DNA from: Nyssa sinensis
Lineage: Eukaryota > Streptophyta > Magnoliopsida > Cornales > Nyssaceae
Direction: 5' to 3'
DNA length: 64,000 bases
NCBI GenBank assembly: GCA_008638375.1
Contig: CM018031.1
Location: forward strand, 11,002,062-11,066,061
Under the pieces are notes generated by a model. The model searched no databases, had not been told where the DNA came from, and was given only the letters and a program-made list of their open reading frames with translations. Below are positions 1 to 12,687 of this stretch, piece by piece; within the stretch, counting starts at the first letter, position 1; every line of letters starts with the position of its first letter. The position numbers and the translations under genes are program-made.

Positions 1-884
1 AAAATATTTAATTATCTTAATGGACTTCTTGTTCCAAACATAAAAAGTGAGTTTCGTTGTTAATTCATGACCTTTTACTCTTATTCGTTACTTGAAAATG
101 TATATTTTATTTTATTTTTTAAAATTTTGACTATATTTTATCTTTGTAATTATTACAGTTTATTAGATTGATGAAATTTTCAAATTAGAATTGATGAGTT
201 TCGTAGAATTCAAAATTGGAGACTTTTATAAATTTGTAAAGTAATGATAATAAGTATACAACACATCATCCATTAGCATAAAGAAAAAACAATTCCCAAT
301 TTTCTCAAAGAATCTCCTAATTCTAGAACTAGGTTAGGTTTGTTTGCCAAATGACCCATATTAGAATAAATAATAATAGTTAAAAGATTTTTTTGGCATG
401 CCATATGAGTCGAGTTCTTAACAATTTTAGGAATGAATTTTCTTTTAAAGTTAGAGTGAGAAATTTCAAGAAAAATGAATTTTATTTCCAAAATTAAAGG
501 AAGATTTACATGTAAATTTATTTATTTCTTTATTTTGGTAAAATATAGAAGGAAAAAAATTCTCAAAATTAGTGAGGGATTTACGTGTAAAAATTTGTTT
601 TTGCAAAATTTGGCTCCTTTCTTATTTAATGCTGTAAAACACCATGCATCGCCATCAAATTTAAACTTTCTAGTATTTAACCAAAAAAAAACCCAACGGT
701 TGATATGGAGAAAATGATTTACAGCAAAAACATAGAACTCCGGCCAAACATATCTCAGCAGCACATATGTACCACACCGAAAACAGAGAAGGGTCCTCAA
801 AAACATCCCCAGTACCTAACCCACCTCAAAAAAAGAAAAAAACCCCAATTATTATCATCTTAGTGCAGAAATTAACCCTAACAT
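1..884. other. A+T-rich intergenic sequence
   Basis: No gene, RNA or recognisable element was seen here. The short open frames in this stretch are low-complexity and overlap each other on both strands. The right part (about 700-884) is downstream of the WOX2-type gene on the minus strand and probably includes its 3' untranslated region. Confidence 0.5.
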
Positions 885-2246
885 TCAATCACTCTCATAA
901 GAACCATTTCCAGAGAAGAACTCAAAGTAGGGTTGGTCACCAGAACGTTGTTCAATGCCAGTAGTATCAGAAGAGCTTGAAGGAGTAGTGGAATTCTCAG
1001 CAGAAGTTGAAACAAGAGAAGAGTTGTTTGTTGTTCTTGCTTGTAAAATGCCAGTGGGCTGCAATGGAAACAGAGGCAACGTTGCTTGACTAGTGTTGCA
1101 GTTGTTGTTCATCGCTGCTTCGTTCTTGTCGCCGGCCGTGTGCATCATGACATTATATCTCAGGTGGGAAGGTTCATATCCTGCACCAACACAAGTATTC
1201 GTCTTCTCCATTTTGTCTGGACTTGGTCTCCTCTTGATGCCACCAGGTAGAAGCACCTTGGGGTAATGTGGATAGAACCCTAAATCGTTTTGTGGTAGGT
1301 AATATGGGCTGCAAACGACTGAGAACCAGAAGCTGATCATTTCCGATAATTGATACTATGTCAAAAATACATGCATGCTATACATAGAGAACAACAAACT
1401 GGAGCAAAAACTCACAACTAAATTCATAGATATATACAGACATGTATATAGATATAGACTATATATATAGAGAGAGAAAGAGGCGGAAAGATGTTAAAAG
1501 AAAGAAGCCAAACACGATATCAGAAAACTTTAGTGCTATAATTAAATTCAATTAAATAATGTTTTTTTGAAATAAGTTGTTTTTTATTGAAAAAAATGGC
1601 CCTCGTTAAGATACCTTAGATGACAAATAATCGAGAAATGGACACTTGAAGAGGTTATATTTAGTATTTTCAAGATATGGATCGGAGCCCCTATGCTTGA
1701 AGAGAGTCAAGATATTTTTATAATAAAAAAATCAGTACAAAATTCACAAATACTACGAAAACTATAAATAAACAAATATATACGTGTGTGTCTATATATA
1801 TATATATTATATGAAAGGAGATAAGAGATAAGACCATTAAACGTTAAAAACAAATGTTGTTCCAATATTTACAGTCAGGTTAATATATATACACACATAT
1901 ATCATGGATGCGTATACATAAAGAAGAGACACCAACCAGTTGGGCAAGGAGGAAAAACAGGCGAACTATTATGAAGATAGCGACTGTAATAAGCCATGTT
2001 CTCTTGTTTCTGCTTCTGCCTCTGCCTTGCCTTGTGGTTCTGAAACCAGTAGAACACGTTCTTTCCCTCTATGTGACCATACGCCTTAAGCCTACTTGTT
2101 ATCTGTTGTATCTGCTCAGCACTGGGTGTCCTTATACCCTGCCTATACAGATTCTCAAGCATGCTTATTTGCTCCTTCGTGGGGTTCCACCTTGAACTCG
2201 CTGGAGCTCCGCCGCACGTCGATATATCCACGTTCTCACCCTCCAT
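885..2246 (-). CDS. WOX2: WOX2-type WUSCHEL-related homeobox transcription factor
   Basis: This is a nuclear transcription factor of the WUS clade; in Arabidopsis WOX2 acts in patterning the apical part of the early embryo. There are two exons: 2246-1937 and 1318-885, with a GT-AG intron (1936-1319) splitting a Val codon. The spliced protein is 247 aa, close to the roughly 260 aa of Arabidopsis WOX2. Residues 18-83 form the long WOX homeodomain, with the recognition-helix motif [19 protein letters not shown]. The WUS box TLPLFPLQP lies at residues 183-191, and an acidic aromatic C-terminus (YFEFFSG) resembles the end of WOX2. The AYY...LH stretch after the homeodomain and the CSPYYL motif at the splice junction also match WOX2 rather than WUS or WOX5. 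The ATG at 2246 is the first in frame. The assignment to the WOX2 subgroup is from remembered motifs. The splice sites are inferred from sequence only. Confidence 0.9.
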
Positions 2247-2420
2247 TTTCAGAAACTGGTCGTTAAGCCAAAAACTTGATAAAAAAGATATGGGGTTTAA
2301 GAAAAACAGAGAGAGATAGAGGGAGAGATGGTTGGTTTACTTTTTGCATGGTTTTTGTAGTCATTTATAGAGAGAGAAAGAGGAAGTGAGAGAGAGAGAT
2401 AGAGAGTCAAACAAAAGGGC
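2247..2420 (-). promoter_or_regulatory. Leader and proximal upstream region of the WOX2-type gene
   Basis: Read on the minus strand this is a pyrimidine-rich CT-repeat leader (plus-strand GAGA tracts at about 2311-2330 and 2370-2405), typical of plant 5' untranslated regions. No single TATA box stands out. The assignment as leader rests on position and composition only. Confidence 0.4.
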
Positions 2421-3560
2421 AGGAGGGGGCTTGACATGCGTATTGTTTTTGGTGCTGAACATCTCTGAAAACATGGCGGGTAGCGGCTGAGTGAGGCCGG
2501 TTTCGTCGGCGTTGGGATGGAGTGAGAATGAGAAGACGATAATACCCCTACACTAATATACAAATGACGTAGAGTGGGTTAAGCCTAAAGTCTCGGGAAT
2601 GACAGAATTCAGAGAGGGTGGGGTTAGGCCAAAGGAAGGGTAGAAATGTGATAAGGGGAAAAAGACAGGCGGTTGGGTTGTAAGGTGTAGGTAGAGAGGC
2701 TAGGCATTGGGAATTGAAGTGGGGGCAGATAGTGCAGAAGAAGGTTAAAGGTCGAGGATGAGGTGACCCTTTGTGGTAGGGTTCGGAAATGACAAAAATT
2801 GTCCTGTTGCCATGGCTAAACTTAAGGTTAGGCCCTCAATTGACAGGACTCACCTCATCAATGTTCAATCTGTTCTTCGTAAGAAGAAAGAAGGTCAATT
2901 ACTTTAATCAAATTTTAGCAACATGGGTTACATGATTAGCCTTTGTTAATATGACAAAGTAATGCCAGGTATATCACCAATTTGAAAAAATTATTATTGA
3001 TCGGGTGACTGCAGTCACATCCCAGAATCTTTGACAGATAGGAGTGCCCCCATCGATAGCTCATAGATTATATTAATATAATATATTAATAATTTGACAC
3101 ATCAATAAATCACTCATACATCATAAATAGGTGACTCATAAATTACCTTCACCTATTTATATAAAATTAGACATCACTCTCTTAAATAGGTGAGTCTCAC
3201 TATTTATGAATCAACTAATGAACTTCATGAGTGATGAGAGACTCATTTATGCCAGAGGTTGGTATTTAAGGTAATTCAAATAAAAAAAATTTAATGGTAA
3301 GTTAATATGAATAAATTTTATGATAATGCAAATTAATATGAATGAATTTTATGATAATGCAAATTAAATTCAGACATGTAATATAAATGACATTACGATG
3401 GTACTTCTAATTTAAAATATATGTTTAATATAAAAATTTAATTTATATGACCATAAAAATCTTTCATAATACTTTTTCACCAAACTTTTTTTTTCATACA
3501 AATCGGTGTTATCCTAACATTATTATAATATGTATGATTGGCCTAATACAAATAGAAGCC
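2421..3560. other. Intergenic sequence upstream of the WOX2-type gene
   Basis: This stretch has no supported gene. From about 2421 to 2900 it is fairly G-rich and is presumably the distal promoter of the homeobox gene. Beyond 3000 it becomes A+T-rich and holds a short inverted repeat, annotated separately, and repeated TATGAATG/AATTTTATGATAATGCAAATTAA-like words at about 3305-3365. Confidence 0.4.
3123..3193. repeat. Short inverted repeat with an extra copy
   Basis: The 12-base word ATAAATAGGTGA at 3123-3134 is followed by its exact reverse complement at 3149-3160, giving a small hairpin. The core AAATAGGTGA occurs again at 3184-3193. It is probably the remains of a small transposon, but no ends or target duplication could be fixed. 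Confidence 0.45.
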
Positions 3561-3575
3561 TTCTATTCAAATTAC

Positions 3576-6262
3576 TCAATTTGAAAAGTGGGACTTAAGT
3601 CTTAAGATTGTAGTACAATTATATTGTGATTCCAACATTATAAGTTCAGTTACAAGAAAATTACACCAACAAAGAGGATGAGTTTTGGTGAAGATATTAG
3701 TAGTTTGAGTAGCGAAAGTAATAGGTACTAGCTGGAGAGTACCTTGAAACAAATGATGACGAAAAAATGACAATCCAATACAATATGTTTGGTGCGCTCA
3801 TGAAAATCATCATTATGGGCAATCTGAACGGCACTACGATTGTCACAATGTAAAGAAATGGAAAAAGATTGAGGAGCACGCATATCTTCGAGTAACCACC
3901 GTAACCATAGCAGTTCAGTTGTAGTGTCGGTAATTAATGCTGGATATTCAACCTCTGTACTAGATCGAGTAGTAACAATTTGCTGCTTACTACGCCAAGA
4001 GATGAGAGAATCTTCGAGAAAGAAGCAATAACTAATAACGAAACGACGATCAATGGAATCACCAGCCCAATCAGCATCAAAGTAAACATGTAATATAAAG
4101 GAGGAATGAGTAAAGAAATAAAGGCCATGGAATAAGGTGCCTTTGACATAACGGAGTATATGAAGAACAACAGTAAAATGAGTAGAGCATAGAGCATACA
4201 TAAACTGACTGATCAAATGAACCGCATATGCAATATCAGGGTGAGTAATAGTGAGATAAACAAGGCTGCCAACCAGCTGACGATAAAAAGTGGCATAACA
4301 AAGTGGAGTACCATCTAATGGGGTGAGACAAAGATTCAGTTCTAGAGGAATGAAAATAGTCTTGCTATCAGTCGCACCAGTATGGGATAACAAATCAGTG
4401 ACATACTTGGCCTTAGATTGATAGTGCTTGTCAGAAGTAGAGGTAACCTCAAGACCCAGAAAATAGGTTAGAGAATCGAGATCATTCATCTAAAAATGGT
4501 GATTACGGAATTGTTTAAGATTAAAGATATCAGAAAGATCGTCGCTGGTGATTATCATATCATCAACACAAAGTAACAGTGAAACAATCCCCCGTTTAGA
4601 TTTACAAATGAAGAGGGCTGAGTCATGAGAGCTGGAAGTAAACCCATAATGACCGATAGTATTACTAAACTTGGCAAAACATGCTCGAGGAGTTTTCTTA
4701 AGACCATATAAAGCCCGATGAAGTTTGCAGACTTGGTGTGGAGAATGGGAAAGACCAGGTGGGGGCTGCATGTAGACTTCTTTATGCAAATCCCCATTAA
4801 GGAAAGCATTCTTGACGTCCATTTGAAAAAGATGCCATTTACGGACTACAACAATGGATAGGAGACTGCGAATAGTAGTAAGGCAGGCAACATGAGCAAA
4901 TGTCTCCTCATAATCAATACCATATTCTTGAGTGAACACCCTTTTGTAACAAGTCGAGCTTTATATCTTTTAATAAACCTATCAGGGCGAGTTTTGATCT
5001 TATAGATCCATTTGCAACCTACAACTACTTTTTTTGGCAGAAGATCAACCAAATCCCAGGTATGAGTTTTCTCCAAGGCCTGTAATTCCTTAGTTATTGC
5101 TTGCTACCACGAAGGGTTAGATTGGGCCTCATGAAAGGACTAGGGCTCATGTAAGAAAATAAGTGTAGAAAAGCAATGAAAATCACGAAGACGGACAGAT
5201 GGTTCTCTTACCCTGAGCAGAAAGCCGCCGTGTAAGGTCCAAAGAGGAAGAAGACTCTTGGATGTTAGAAGATAGCAGAAGGAGCTCAAGAGGGACTGGA
5301 GCAGGACCTGTAAATGGAGCAATTTCTGAGAGAGAGGTCGTGGAGGAAACAACTCGATAGAAGGATCAGTGAAAAATGAGATATGTTGTGTAGTAGAGGG
5401 ATGAAAAAGGAATAAGGAAGAAAATATGGTGTGTTCCCAAAAGATGACATGCCGAGATATTCAAAGAAGATTCGAAATGGGATCCCAACAACGATACCCC
5501 TTATGTTCAATGCCATACCCAAGAAAGCAACATAGTCGTGCACAAGCTTCAAGTTTAGTATGCTCATGGGATTGAAGTAAGACAAAACAAGCACAACCAA
5601 AGATTTTTAGAAGGTTATAAGGGTGAGGAGTACCATAGAGGCTTTCATAAAGAGATTGGTGATGAATGGCAGACAAAGGAACCCGATTGATGGTGTAAAG
5701 TGCGAATAAAATCCAATATATGACGATGTTTCCATTTTGGTCGACCATTTTGTTGAGAGGTTCTTAGACAAGATTGATGAACAATGGTGCCTTGTTGGTG
5801 AAGGAAGGTTTAAAGAGTAGACTCACGATATTCTTTAGCATTATCAGTACGAAAGACTTTTATGGTTTTAGAAAACTGAGTTTTGACCATATTGGCAAAA
5901 GAAATGTAAAGCTGGAGGAATTTGGATATGGTATGCATAAGATATAGCTAAGTGAAACAAGAATAATCATCAATAAAGATAACAAAATATTTAGAACCAC
6001 CTATAGTAGAATTGGGGGAAGGACCCCATATAACAAAATGAATCAACTCAAAAGGGAGAGAGAATATACATGTATTGAATGTGTGTATTGTATTTTGTAT
6101 TGTAATCTCTGTATTATAAGGGAAAGAGTTCTCCTTTATATAGGAAATGAAGGGTATGCAAAAGGTAAGTAAGGGAAAATGAAAGAGAGAGAAAAAGCGA
6201 AAGAAAGAGGAAAATGAAATAAGGAGAAAAGAAAATCCTAGAGCTATACAAGTAATGAACAA
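3576..6262 (-). pseudogene. Decayed Ty1-copia retrotransposon pol (integrase, RT, RNase H)
   Basis: Reading right to left on the minus strand, the pieces follow copia pol order. An integrase core with WGPSP and YFVIFIDDYS lies near 5948-6060. The GTSQQNGR-like integrase motif and an integrase C-terminal part (NRVP, GCACFV) continue to about 5461. Reverse transcriptase (MDVKNAFLNGDL, VYMQPPPG, then LCVDDMIITSDD with the FVDD-type active site) lies at 4490-5076. Copia RNase H (DADWAG, SRSSTEAE-like, RTKHI) lies at 3728-4250, and a final DIFTK-like end at about 3640. The frame changes several times (about 5940, 5750, 5400, 5000, 3730) and stops occur, for example at 4490. There is no gag or protease before the integrase. 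The element is long dead. Confidence 0.9.
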
Positions 6263-6300
6263 ACCTTAGCCACCGTGTACAAACAAGAAACCCTAATTAT
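6040..6300 (-). mobile_element. LTR-like remnant joined to the copia integrase
   Basis: On the minus strand a TATATAAAGG box at 6134-6142 is followed by ACAATACAAAATACAATA-type sequence, the usual look of a copia LTR promoter and R/U5 region. It runs straight into the integrase reading frame at about 6055, with no primer-binding site, gag or protease between. This implies an internal deletion. The outer edge of the LTR is not defined and no second LTR was found near 3.0-3.6 kb. Confidence 0.5.
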
Positions 6301-7911
6301 TATACACATATATTGTTAATAGAAACTAAAGCTTCTTTATGAGTCTTGTTGTCAATAATAGATTATGGTAAGTTTGTGAAAGATTTAAATGAAACAATTC
6401 ATAAGATGTTCTGATAATTGATTTTCAGGAAATGGGACGGGGTGGGGGCCTGACGGGAGGCGGGATACATAAACGGGTTTAAGGTTGAGGTAAACTATTA
6501 GGCAGGGTTAGGGGTAGGAATTTTAAATGGGGCCGAGGTTGGGAAAGGGGGACTCCGCCCCAAACCCATCCCATTGCCCTTCCCACCTACCGATGGCCTT
6601 AATTATTTAACTGTTATTATTTACAAAAATCACATAAACTATACCAGCTATTGATTGAGCGTTAACAATTTTTTACCACAACATATTGAATATTTTGCTT
6701 TTTTGACTTCAACTTAAGAGAAGATATTGTATTAGTCTTTGAAGGGTTTTTTCCGTTAGTTCTTGCAATATTGTATAATTATATATATTAAGTACTTAAT
6801 GTTTACTCAGCCTATTATACTATAGGACAAATCATAGTCTTTCTGATAATTCTACTGACATTATTTTTTAAAATTTCTAAAATTACATTAATTTTTCTTA
6901 CTTATCTGACAAATTACAAATACTTACTTTAATTATTATTTTTTTTAAAATGACAATACTACCATTTTCATTTTCTTATCAAAATTTTCATTTTATTTTT
7001 TTATATTTAAATAAATATTGATTAAAATCTTAAATTTAATAAAAATAAGTTATTTACTTTAAATAAATAAAAAAATGGTCAGAATTAAAAAAATACAAAA
7101 AAAAAAAATGTAAACTAGGAGAATTATTTGCAGTTTGTCACTTAAAATAAAAAATGTCAGTGTTAGCTACTTTAAATAAATAAATAAAAATAATCAAAAT
7201 TAAAAAAATTAAATTAAAAAAATTATTTGTAATTTGGAACTTAAAATAAAAAAATGTTAGTGTTGGCTAGCATTCGGGATAAGATAAATGTGCCATTAGC
7301 TAGCGAGCATATCCATGAAGCACATTTAATCAAAAAGCTCGCAGTAAATCAATGCTTGATTGCGTGAATAAAGTAGTTATAAGGTGCCCCGATTTCAGGT
7401 TTCGCCACCTAAAAGCGCCGCCTCGTGAATCACAGGCCACCACCACCTAACCTATTCTCATTCTCTACCAATTTTTTGCACCGGATTCGATGCAGAATGG
7501 CGGAGCTTTGTTTGTTTCGAAATTGATATACATATATATATATGTGTATATATTTGTATATGTATATGTACATGCATGTATCTCGTCCTATTTTCCTCCG
7601 TGTTTGGCTTTGTATATGTTTGTCTGAAAGCGTACGACAAAATATCTATAGAATCAGTCCAGAAGTAGGATAGGTTTGAGATATAGGAGTATTAACTTTT
7701 GAATTTACGGAAGAGAAGGACGAGGTAGTTTATTAACGAATAATATCAAATCATACAGTTCAATATTATCCCATGTAACTTTATTGCATGAACTTTGACT
7801 TGGTTTCAATTATATGAATTACAACTTCTAATCAAAACGAAGGCTTCGGTACTTGGGAGATTTGACTAGATTTAAGGCTAACTAGATTAGTATAATTTGG
7901 TCAATTTAAAT
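6301..7911. other. A+T-rich intergenic sequence with transposon debris
   Basis: No gene is supported. A G-rich patch at about 6425-6600 (GGGACGGGG, then CCCATCCCATTGCCC) resembles the ends of a GGCAATGGGGCGGG-type miniature element also seen at 11.5, 24.7 and 48.3 kb. The stretch 6820-7265 is a possible degraded member of the inverted-repeat family at 7.9 kb. A near-identical pair of ~100-bp segments (about 7020-7150 and 7160-7265) is a local direct repeat. Confidence 0.35.
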
Positions 7912-8392
7912 TTAATTATATACTAATCTTTTACGAGATTTTTGATAATTATATTAATTTCTTCAAAATTTTTTAAAAATAAATTAAATTTTCATATTTT
8001 ATCTGATAATATATAAATATATATTCAGTCAATATTTATAATCAAAATGACAAAATTATCTCTTTTATTATTTTTTTTGTGTTTTTTAAATTTTACTAAT
8101 ATTTCTAACTTTTTAAAAAGATGCTTATTTCATTTTATATAAAAACAAATTTAAGATTTTAATCAATATTTATTTAGAAAATAAGAAATAAAAAATATTA
8201 AAAAATCTAAAATTAAAAAAAAAAAACATAAAATGAGTAGTTTTGTCATTTCGAAGAAAAAAATTGACTGAAAAAAAAGTATTTATTTATTGTCAGATAA
8301 AATAAAAAAATCAATATAATTTCATAAATCTGAGAAAAAGTCAATGCCATTATCAAAAGTTTAAAAAAAAAATTAATATAATTTATACTTAT
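7912..8392. mobile_element. Inverted-repeat miniature transposon (family 1, copy a)
   Basis: The left arm (7912-8070) and right arm (8222-8392) are imperfect inverted copies of about 160 bases. Both arms contain the series GATTTTTGATAATTATATT, a TTTTATCTGATAATATAT-like core, CAGTCAAT and CAAAATGACAAAA. The same arrangement is seen at 16785-17299 and 17742-18250, which supports a transposed family. No coding capacity was seen. Ends are approximate. Confidence 0.55.
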
Positions 8393-8943
8393 TTTAAATA
8401 TGGAGTTAGAAAACAAAAAGGCAGAGAGAAATGACCAAATAGAGAAAAACATGTACCTAAACCAATTTAATTAAGTCGTACTGAATCTAATGATAGCACA
8501 TCACAACAAAGAAAATAATTAGAAGGTGGCCATCTAACCAATTTAAGGAAGAAAATATTATTATTATTATAAATAATTATACTTACATCACTATAATTAT
8601 ATTCGATTGCACGCTACTTATTTATAAAACTCAAAATATTGCATGCACTATTGAACAATTGAAATAGAGTTTTCCTATATTTTTGTTAATTCTAAAATTG
8701 AAATAGAGATTTCATAAGTTGTTTCTATGGACAACCTCATGACCAATGTTTCTTTTATTAATACTTTTCATGTAAACATTTCTTAATTAATACTTTACAT
8801 GTATAAACTCATGAACTTCTTATATAAAGAATTATCATGTTTAATTTTATACAACGAAGATAATATAATGCAGTCATTTTGAATTTTTCCTTCTCTCTTT
8901 CTTCGCTATTTATTTTATTTTTTATATTATTCCACTAAATCTA

Positions 8944-8985
<42 letters not shown>

Positions 8986-10115
8986 TACTTAAAGGGTATA
9001 TTGGGCAAAGTACAAAAGAAACTTTTAGGCAAAAAGTATTTTTATGGGTCACTAAAGTGGCATTCAGACTTTTCAAAATACGGAAGGCAATTTGGGTGGT
9101 TTGAAATTTGTTGATAATTGGAGGAAAGGTGAATGTAATTTCCCAAACAACAAAGAGGTTTGTGTGCAATACAATTAAACTTTAGAAAATATCAGTATAA
9201 TTTATCGTTTTTTTTTATAATGGAGATCTTCTAAGTTTCAAGCATCGGTTATGAATTATATATCGAGTAAGACGTGATATGCTTTTAACATGACTCAAAC
9301 TCAAGTATTTTTAAAAATTAATATAATTTTTCATTCTCAAGACCTTATCAACTTAACTAATTCCAAAAAGATTAACTTTAATAGAATTGTGTGTTGTGGT
9401 CGATTTCTGGTCAACTTGGATCAACGGTGGAGAGCTTCTGGTTATCAATTTGCACAATAGGGGTTCTGATGAAGAACTTTCTGACGATCAAATTAGTTGA
9501 GTTCAAGAAGATGAAAACAATAACTTTGATCGAAAATTAGGACATATCATTTGGACAAACTATTACTCCCTTTTATAGGCGTGTACATGCCAATATTGAT
9601 AAGATTTGAATGGAGAAAAATTCAGGATCATGTTTATTCCTTTGTGACAGTTTCCTAATTGAATTATGCCACGAACTCAATATCGGGCACTTGAGTTTGG
9701 TCCCATTTGTGTTCAGTTCGATATAAAGGTAACTTATAACCCTTCACTCTGAATGGGACAAAATATCTAAGCTAGCCAAGTTTGAAGTTTCTCTTTGCGA
9801 CTTAATTTTAAGGGTGTTCACTCATATATACCTGAATAAGTGTATAATTGATATATGGTCTAACCCAAATTTCCTTAACCTAAAAAGTCTATCATTTTTT
9901 CCTGGACCAAAATAATCTTACATGTGAAAACACGTAAGAAAGAGTTGAAGTTCTCATTTATGCGCCCCTCCGTTGCTACATCACCAATCCTTTGTTTTAG
10001 AAACTTTAAAATTAAATAACTTATAATATATAAATCTATTTCTCATAAAAATTATATATTTGGACTCTAAAAATTGATATCTATCAAACAAGATTCATAT
10101 TGCATAGGAAATTGT
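8393..10115. other. A+T-rich intergenic sequence
   Basis: No gene was recognised. A (CA)n-(TA)n microsatellite lies at 8944-8985. The stretch 9370-9780 has more balanced composition and a TATAGGCGTG sequence at about 9573, which could be an old LTR fragment, but nothing supports that firmly. Confidence 0.35.
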
Positions 10116-10510
10116 GAAAAAAAAAACTGTCTTTTTTCAACAAAAAATTTTTGTCAAAAATTCTCTGTCCACTGAACATGGACAGAGAAATGTCTCTGTC
10201 CTGAGACAGAGAAATTTGAAAAATTCTTTCACAAAAAAAAATACTACACAATTTTTTAACAATGCATCAAACAATTTTTATTCCTTAGGAAAGTAGTAAT
10301 ACTCTAACATTAATACAAAAATTAATAATTTTGTCAAAAACTCTTATTTTTTAAACATAGAATTTTTGTCAAAAATTCTCTATTTTTTGGACAGAGAAAA
10401 TTGAGAAAGTTCTTTAAAAAAAAAGGTATTATACATGCTTTTAACAATGTATCAAATAATTTTTATTCCTTAAAAAAATAATAATACTTCAATATTAATC
10501 AAACAAAAAA
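10116..10510. repeat. Imperfect tandem duplication containing two hairpins
   Basis: Two related ~190-bp units lie at about 10116-10330 and 10345-10510. They share TTTTTGTCAAAAATTCTCT, GACAGAGAAA, AACAATGTATCAAAYAATTTTTATTCCTT and TAATACT in the same order. The first unit holds two back-to-back hairpins: an 11-base perfect stem at 10161-10171/10179-10189, and an 8-base perfect stem at 10193-10200/10205-10212, both built on CTCTGTC. More TTCTCTGTC words occur at about 10720. The origin is unknown. Confidence 0.55.
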
Positions 10511-12636
10511 AAATATAGAGAAAAGATTATACAACTAGAAAAGGTATAGCAACAAAGAAAATTCTTTGCTCAAAAAAAAAAATTGTGAAAATTCTTCACT
10601 TGATGGAATTGGAACAATATATATTATTTCCCGTCTCATTTTTTTTGTTTGTTATATGCCATTGACTGACATCAACATAAAAAAGAGTCCCATTTGATCA
10701 AAAAATAATTCTTTATCAGAAAGTTCTCTGTCAAAAAAAAAAATTTGTGAAAACTTCTTCCACTACTACATCTGAATTTTTCACTGCCGTCCCCAACTTC
10801 AAACCCATAATCAACACAATTTTGCTTTATTTCTTACTCATGCAACTTCTTTCTGTACACAGAATCCAATCTGCTGCTGCTTCTTTTTCCTCTGCCGTTG
10901 GGAAAGAAGAACTTTGGTTCCAGCTCACTTGTCATCCCAACTAAAGGATTGTATGGCCATTGGTCTGGATGTAAGCCAAGTACGAGGCATTCTGTGAAGC
11001 TCTATGAACCATGATGCAGCACATCGAAGCTCATCCTAATTAAAGAATGAAGGGTCAAAGTCTATGATTGACTTCAATTTAAGCGTGAAGCAAAATATTT
11101 ATCTTACAAGGTATCCTGGGTAAGACCAGTAATATGGGCAGACCATTGAATTGAGAGTCACGGTATGCTACCTGTACCCATCATGCCCTCAATTGACCGG
11201 CATCTCCAACAAGTTTGTCCAGATCGCCTATGCCATCAACACCACCTACCTTACGCGTCGCCAATCATAGAGTTCGCTTTCGCGTCGCAGATCAAAGAGT
11301 TCTAGTTCCCGTCGTTGGTCACAGAGTTCTTGTTGGTGTCGCCACGTTCCGTTTTAACTCCATCACGATCTGGAAAAAAAATGAAATGGAAAAGTGAAAG
11401 GTAAATTTGTAGTTGAGAAAAAAATAGTGATATCAGTCATCACTATTGGACTTAGACACAATTAACTTAAAAATATAAGAATTAAGAATGGCAATGGGAC
11501 GGCATGATGACGGGCTATTCCTTCTCCAATCTCGACCTTATTTCGTTATGTTTAAAAATTTATTCCTACTTGTTTATATTTCTCAACCCCGCCTCGCCCC
11601 ACCCAAACCCCACTTTTTATTTTTTCTTCAGTAGGTTAAAAATTTTATTTTGACAGAAAAATTAAAATTTTATTATCAAAATAATTAATACAATAAAAAA
11701 TAATATGATTGTGATATGAAAAATAATAAAATTAATTTTTTTAGAGTGTGATTTATTTGTAAATATAGTATATAAAAATAAAAAAATTAATATATAAGCA
11801 GGACGGAAACAGGGTGATCATTTTCCGAATTCTCACGAAATTTTTGAAATTCTATCCTAATTCCGTTTATAAGTATCCTATACCCCCAATCCCATTTGCA
11901 AATTATCATCCCTAATAGAGACTTTTAGAATTAAAATATTTATTATCTCTAAACACTTATTTTGAAAGAGTTTTTAATAATTTATTTTTTTTAATACTAT
12001 TCACATGTCATCATTTTTATTTTAGGATTATTCTAAATACACCAATGTATAACAAGTTTGCCAAACTTCTAATAGCAGAAAACTGAGCCTTGGGAAATCA
12101 CATTGAGCCCATCATACTGCATTGGTGAAAAGTGTTTCAATGATCATAAACTAAACATAAACAAGTTGACGGACATACTGTACATGCATACGGCAAGCCG
12201 GCATTGTAGCAAATGAACTGTACACACAAATTTTAAGTCCAAAAATTTAGAGCCAATATTTAATTTTATTAATTTAAAGAAATGAGTATAATTCTCTATA
12301 AAATATATATATATATATATATTTTCCCAAAAATAAATTGTCAAATTCAATCTTTTAAAGCAATAAGCACTTCAAAAAGGATGATACAAATTCACGTGCT
12401 TCTTCTTCTTAAAAGGCTCCGCAGTGCTGAAAGTGCAAGGAGCTTGATAGTGAGACAGAATTTTGAGCATTCTCTCCAATTATTTTGAATTTGAATTTTC
12501 CTAGTAAAGCTTTAAAAAAATGATTTTTGTATTTGTTGAAATTTTTGACATGTGTTCATTGTAGCTTTGATTTGATTTAAGGAAGAATTTTGACTACTTT
12601 TTTTTTTTTATCAGTAACCTGTTTCAATTGAGCACT

Positions 12637-12687
<51 letters not shown>

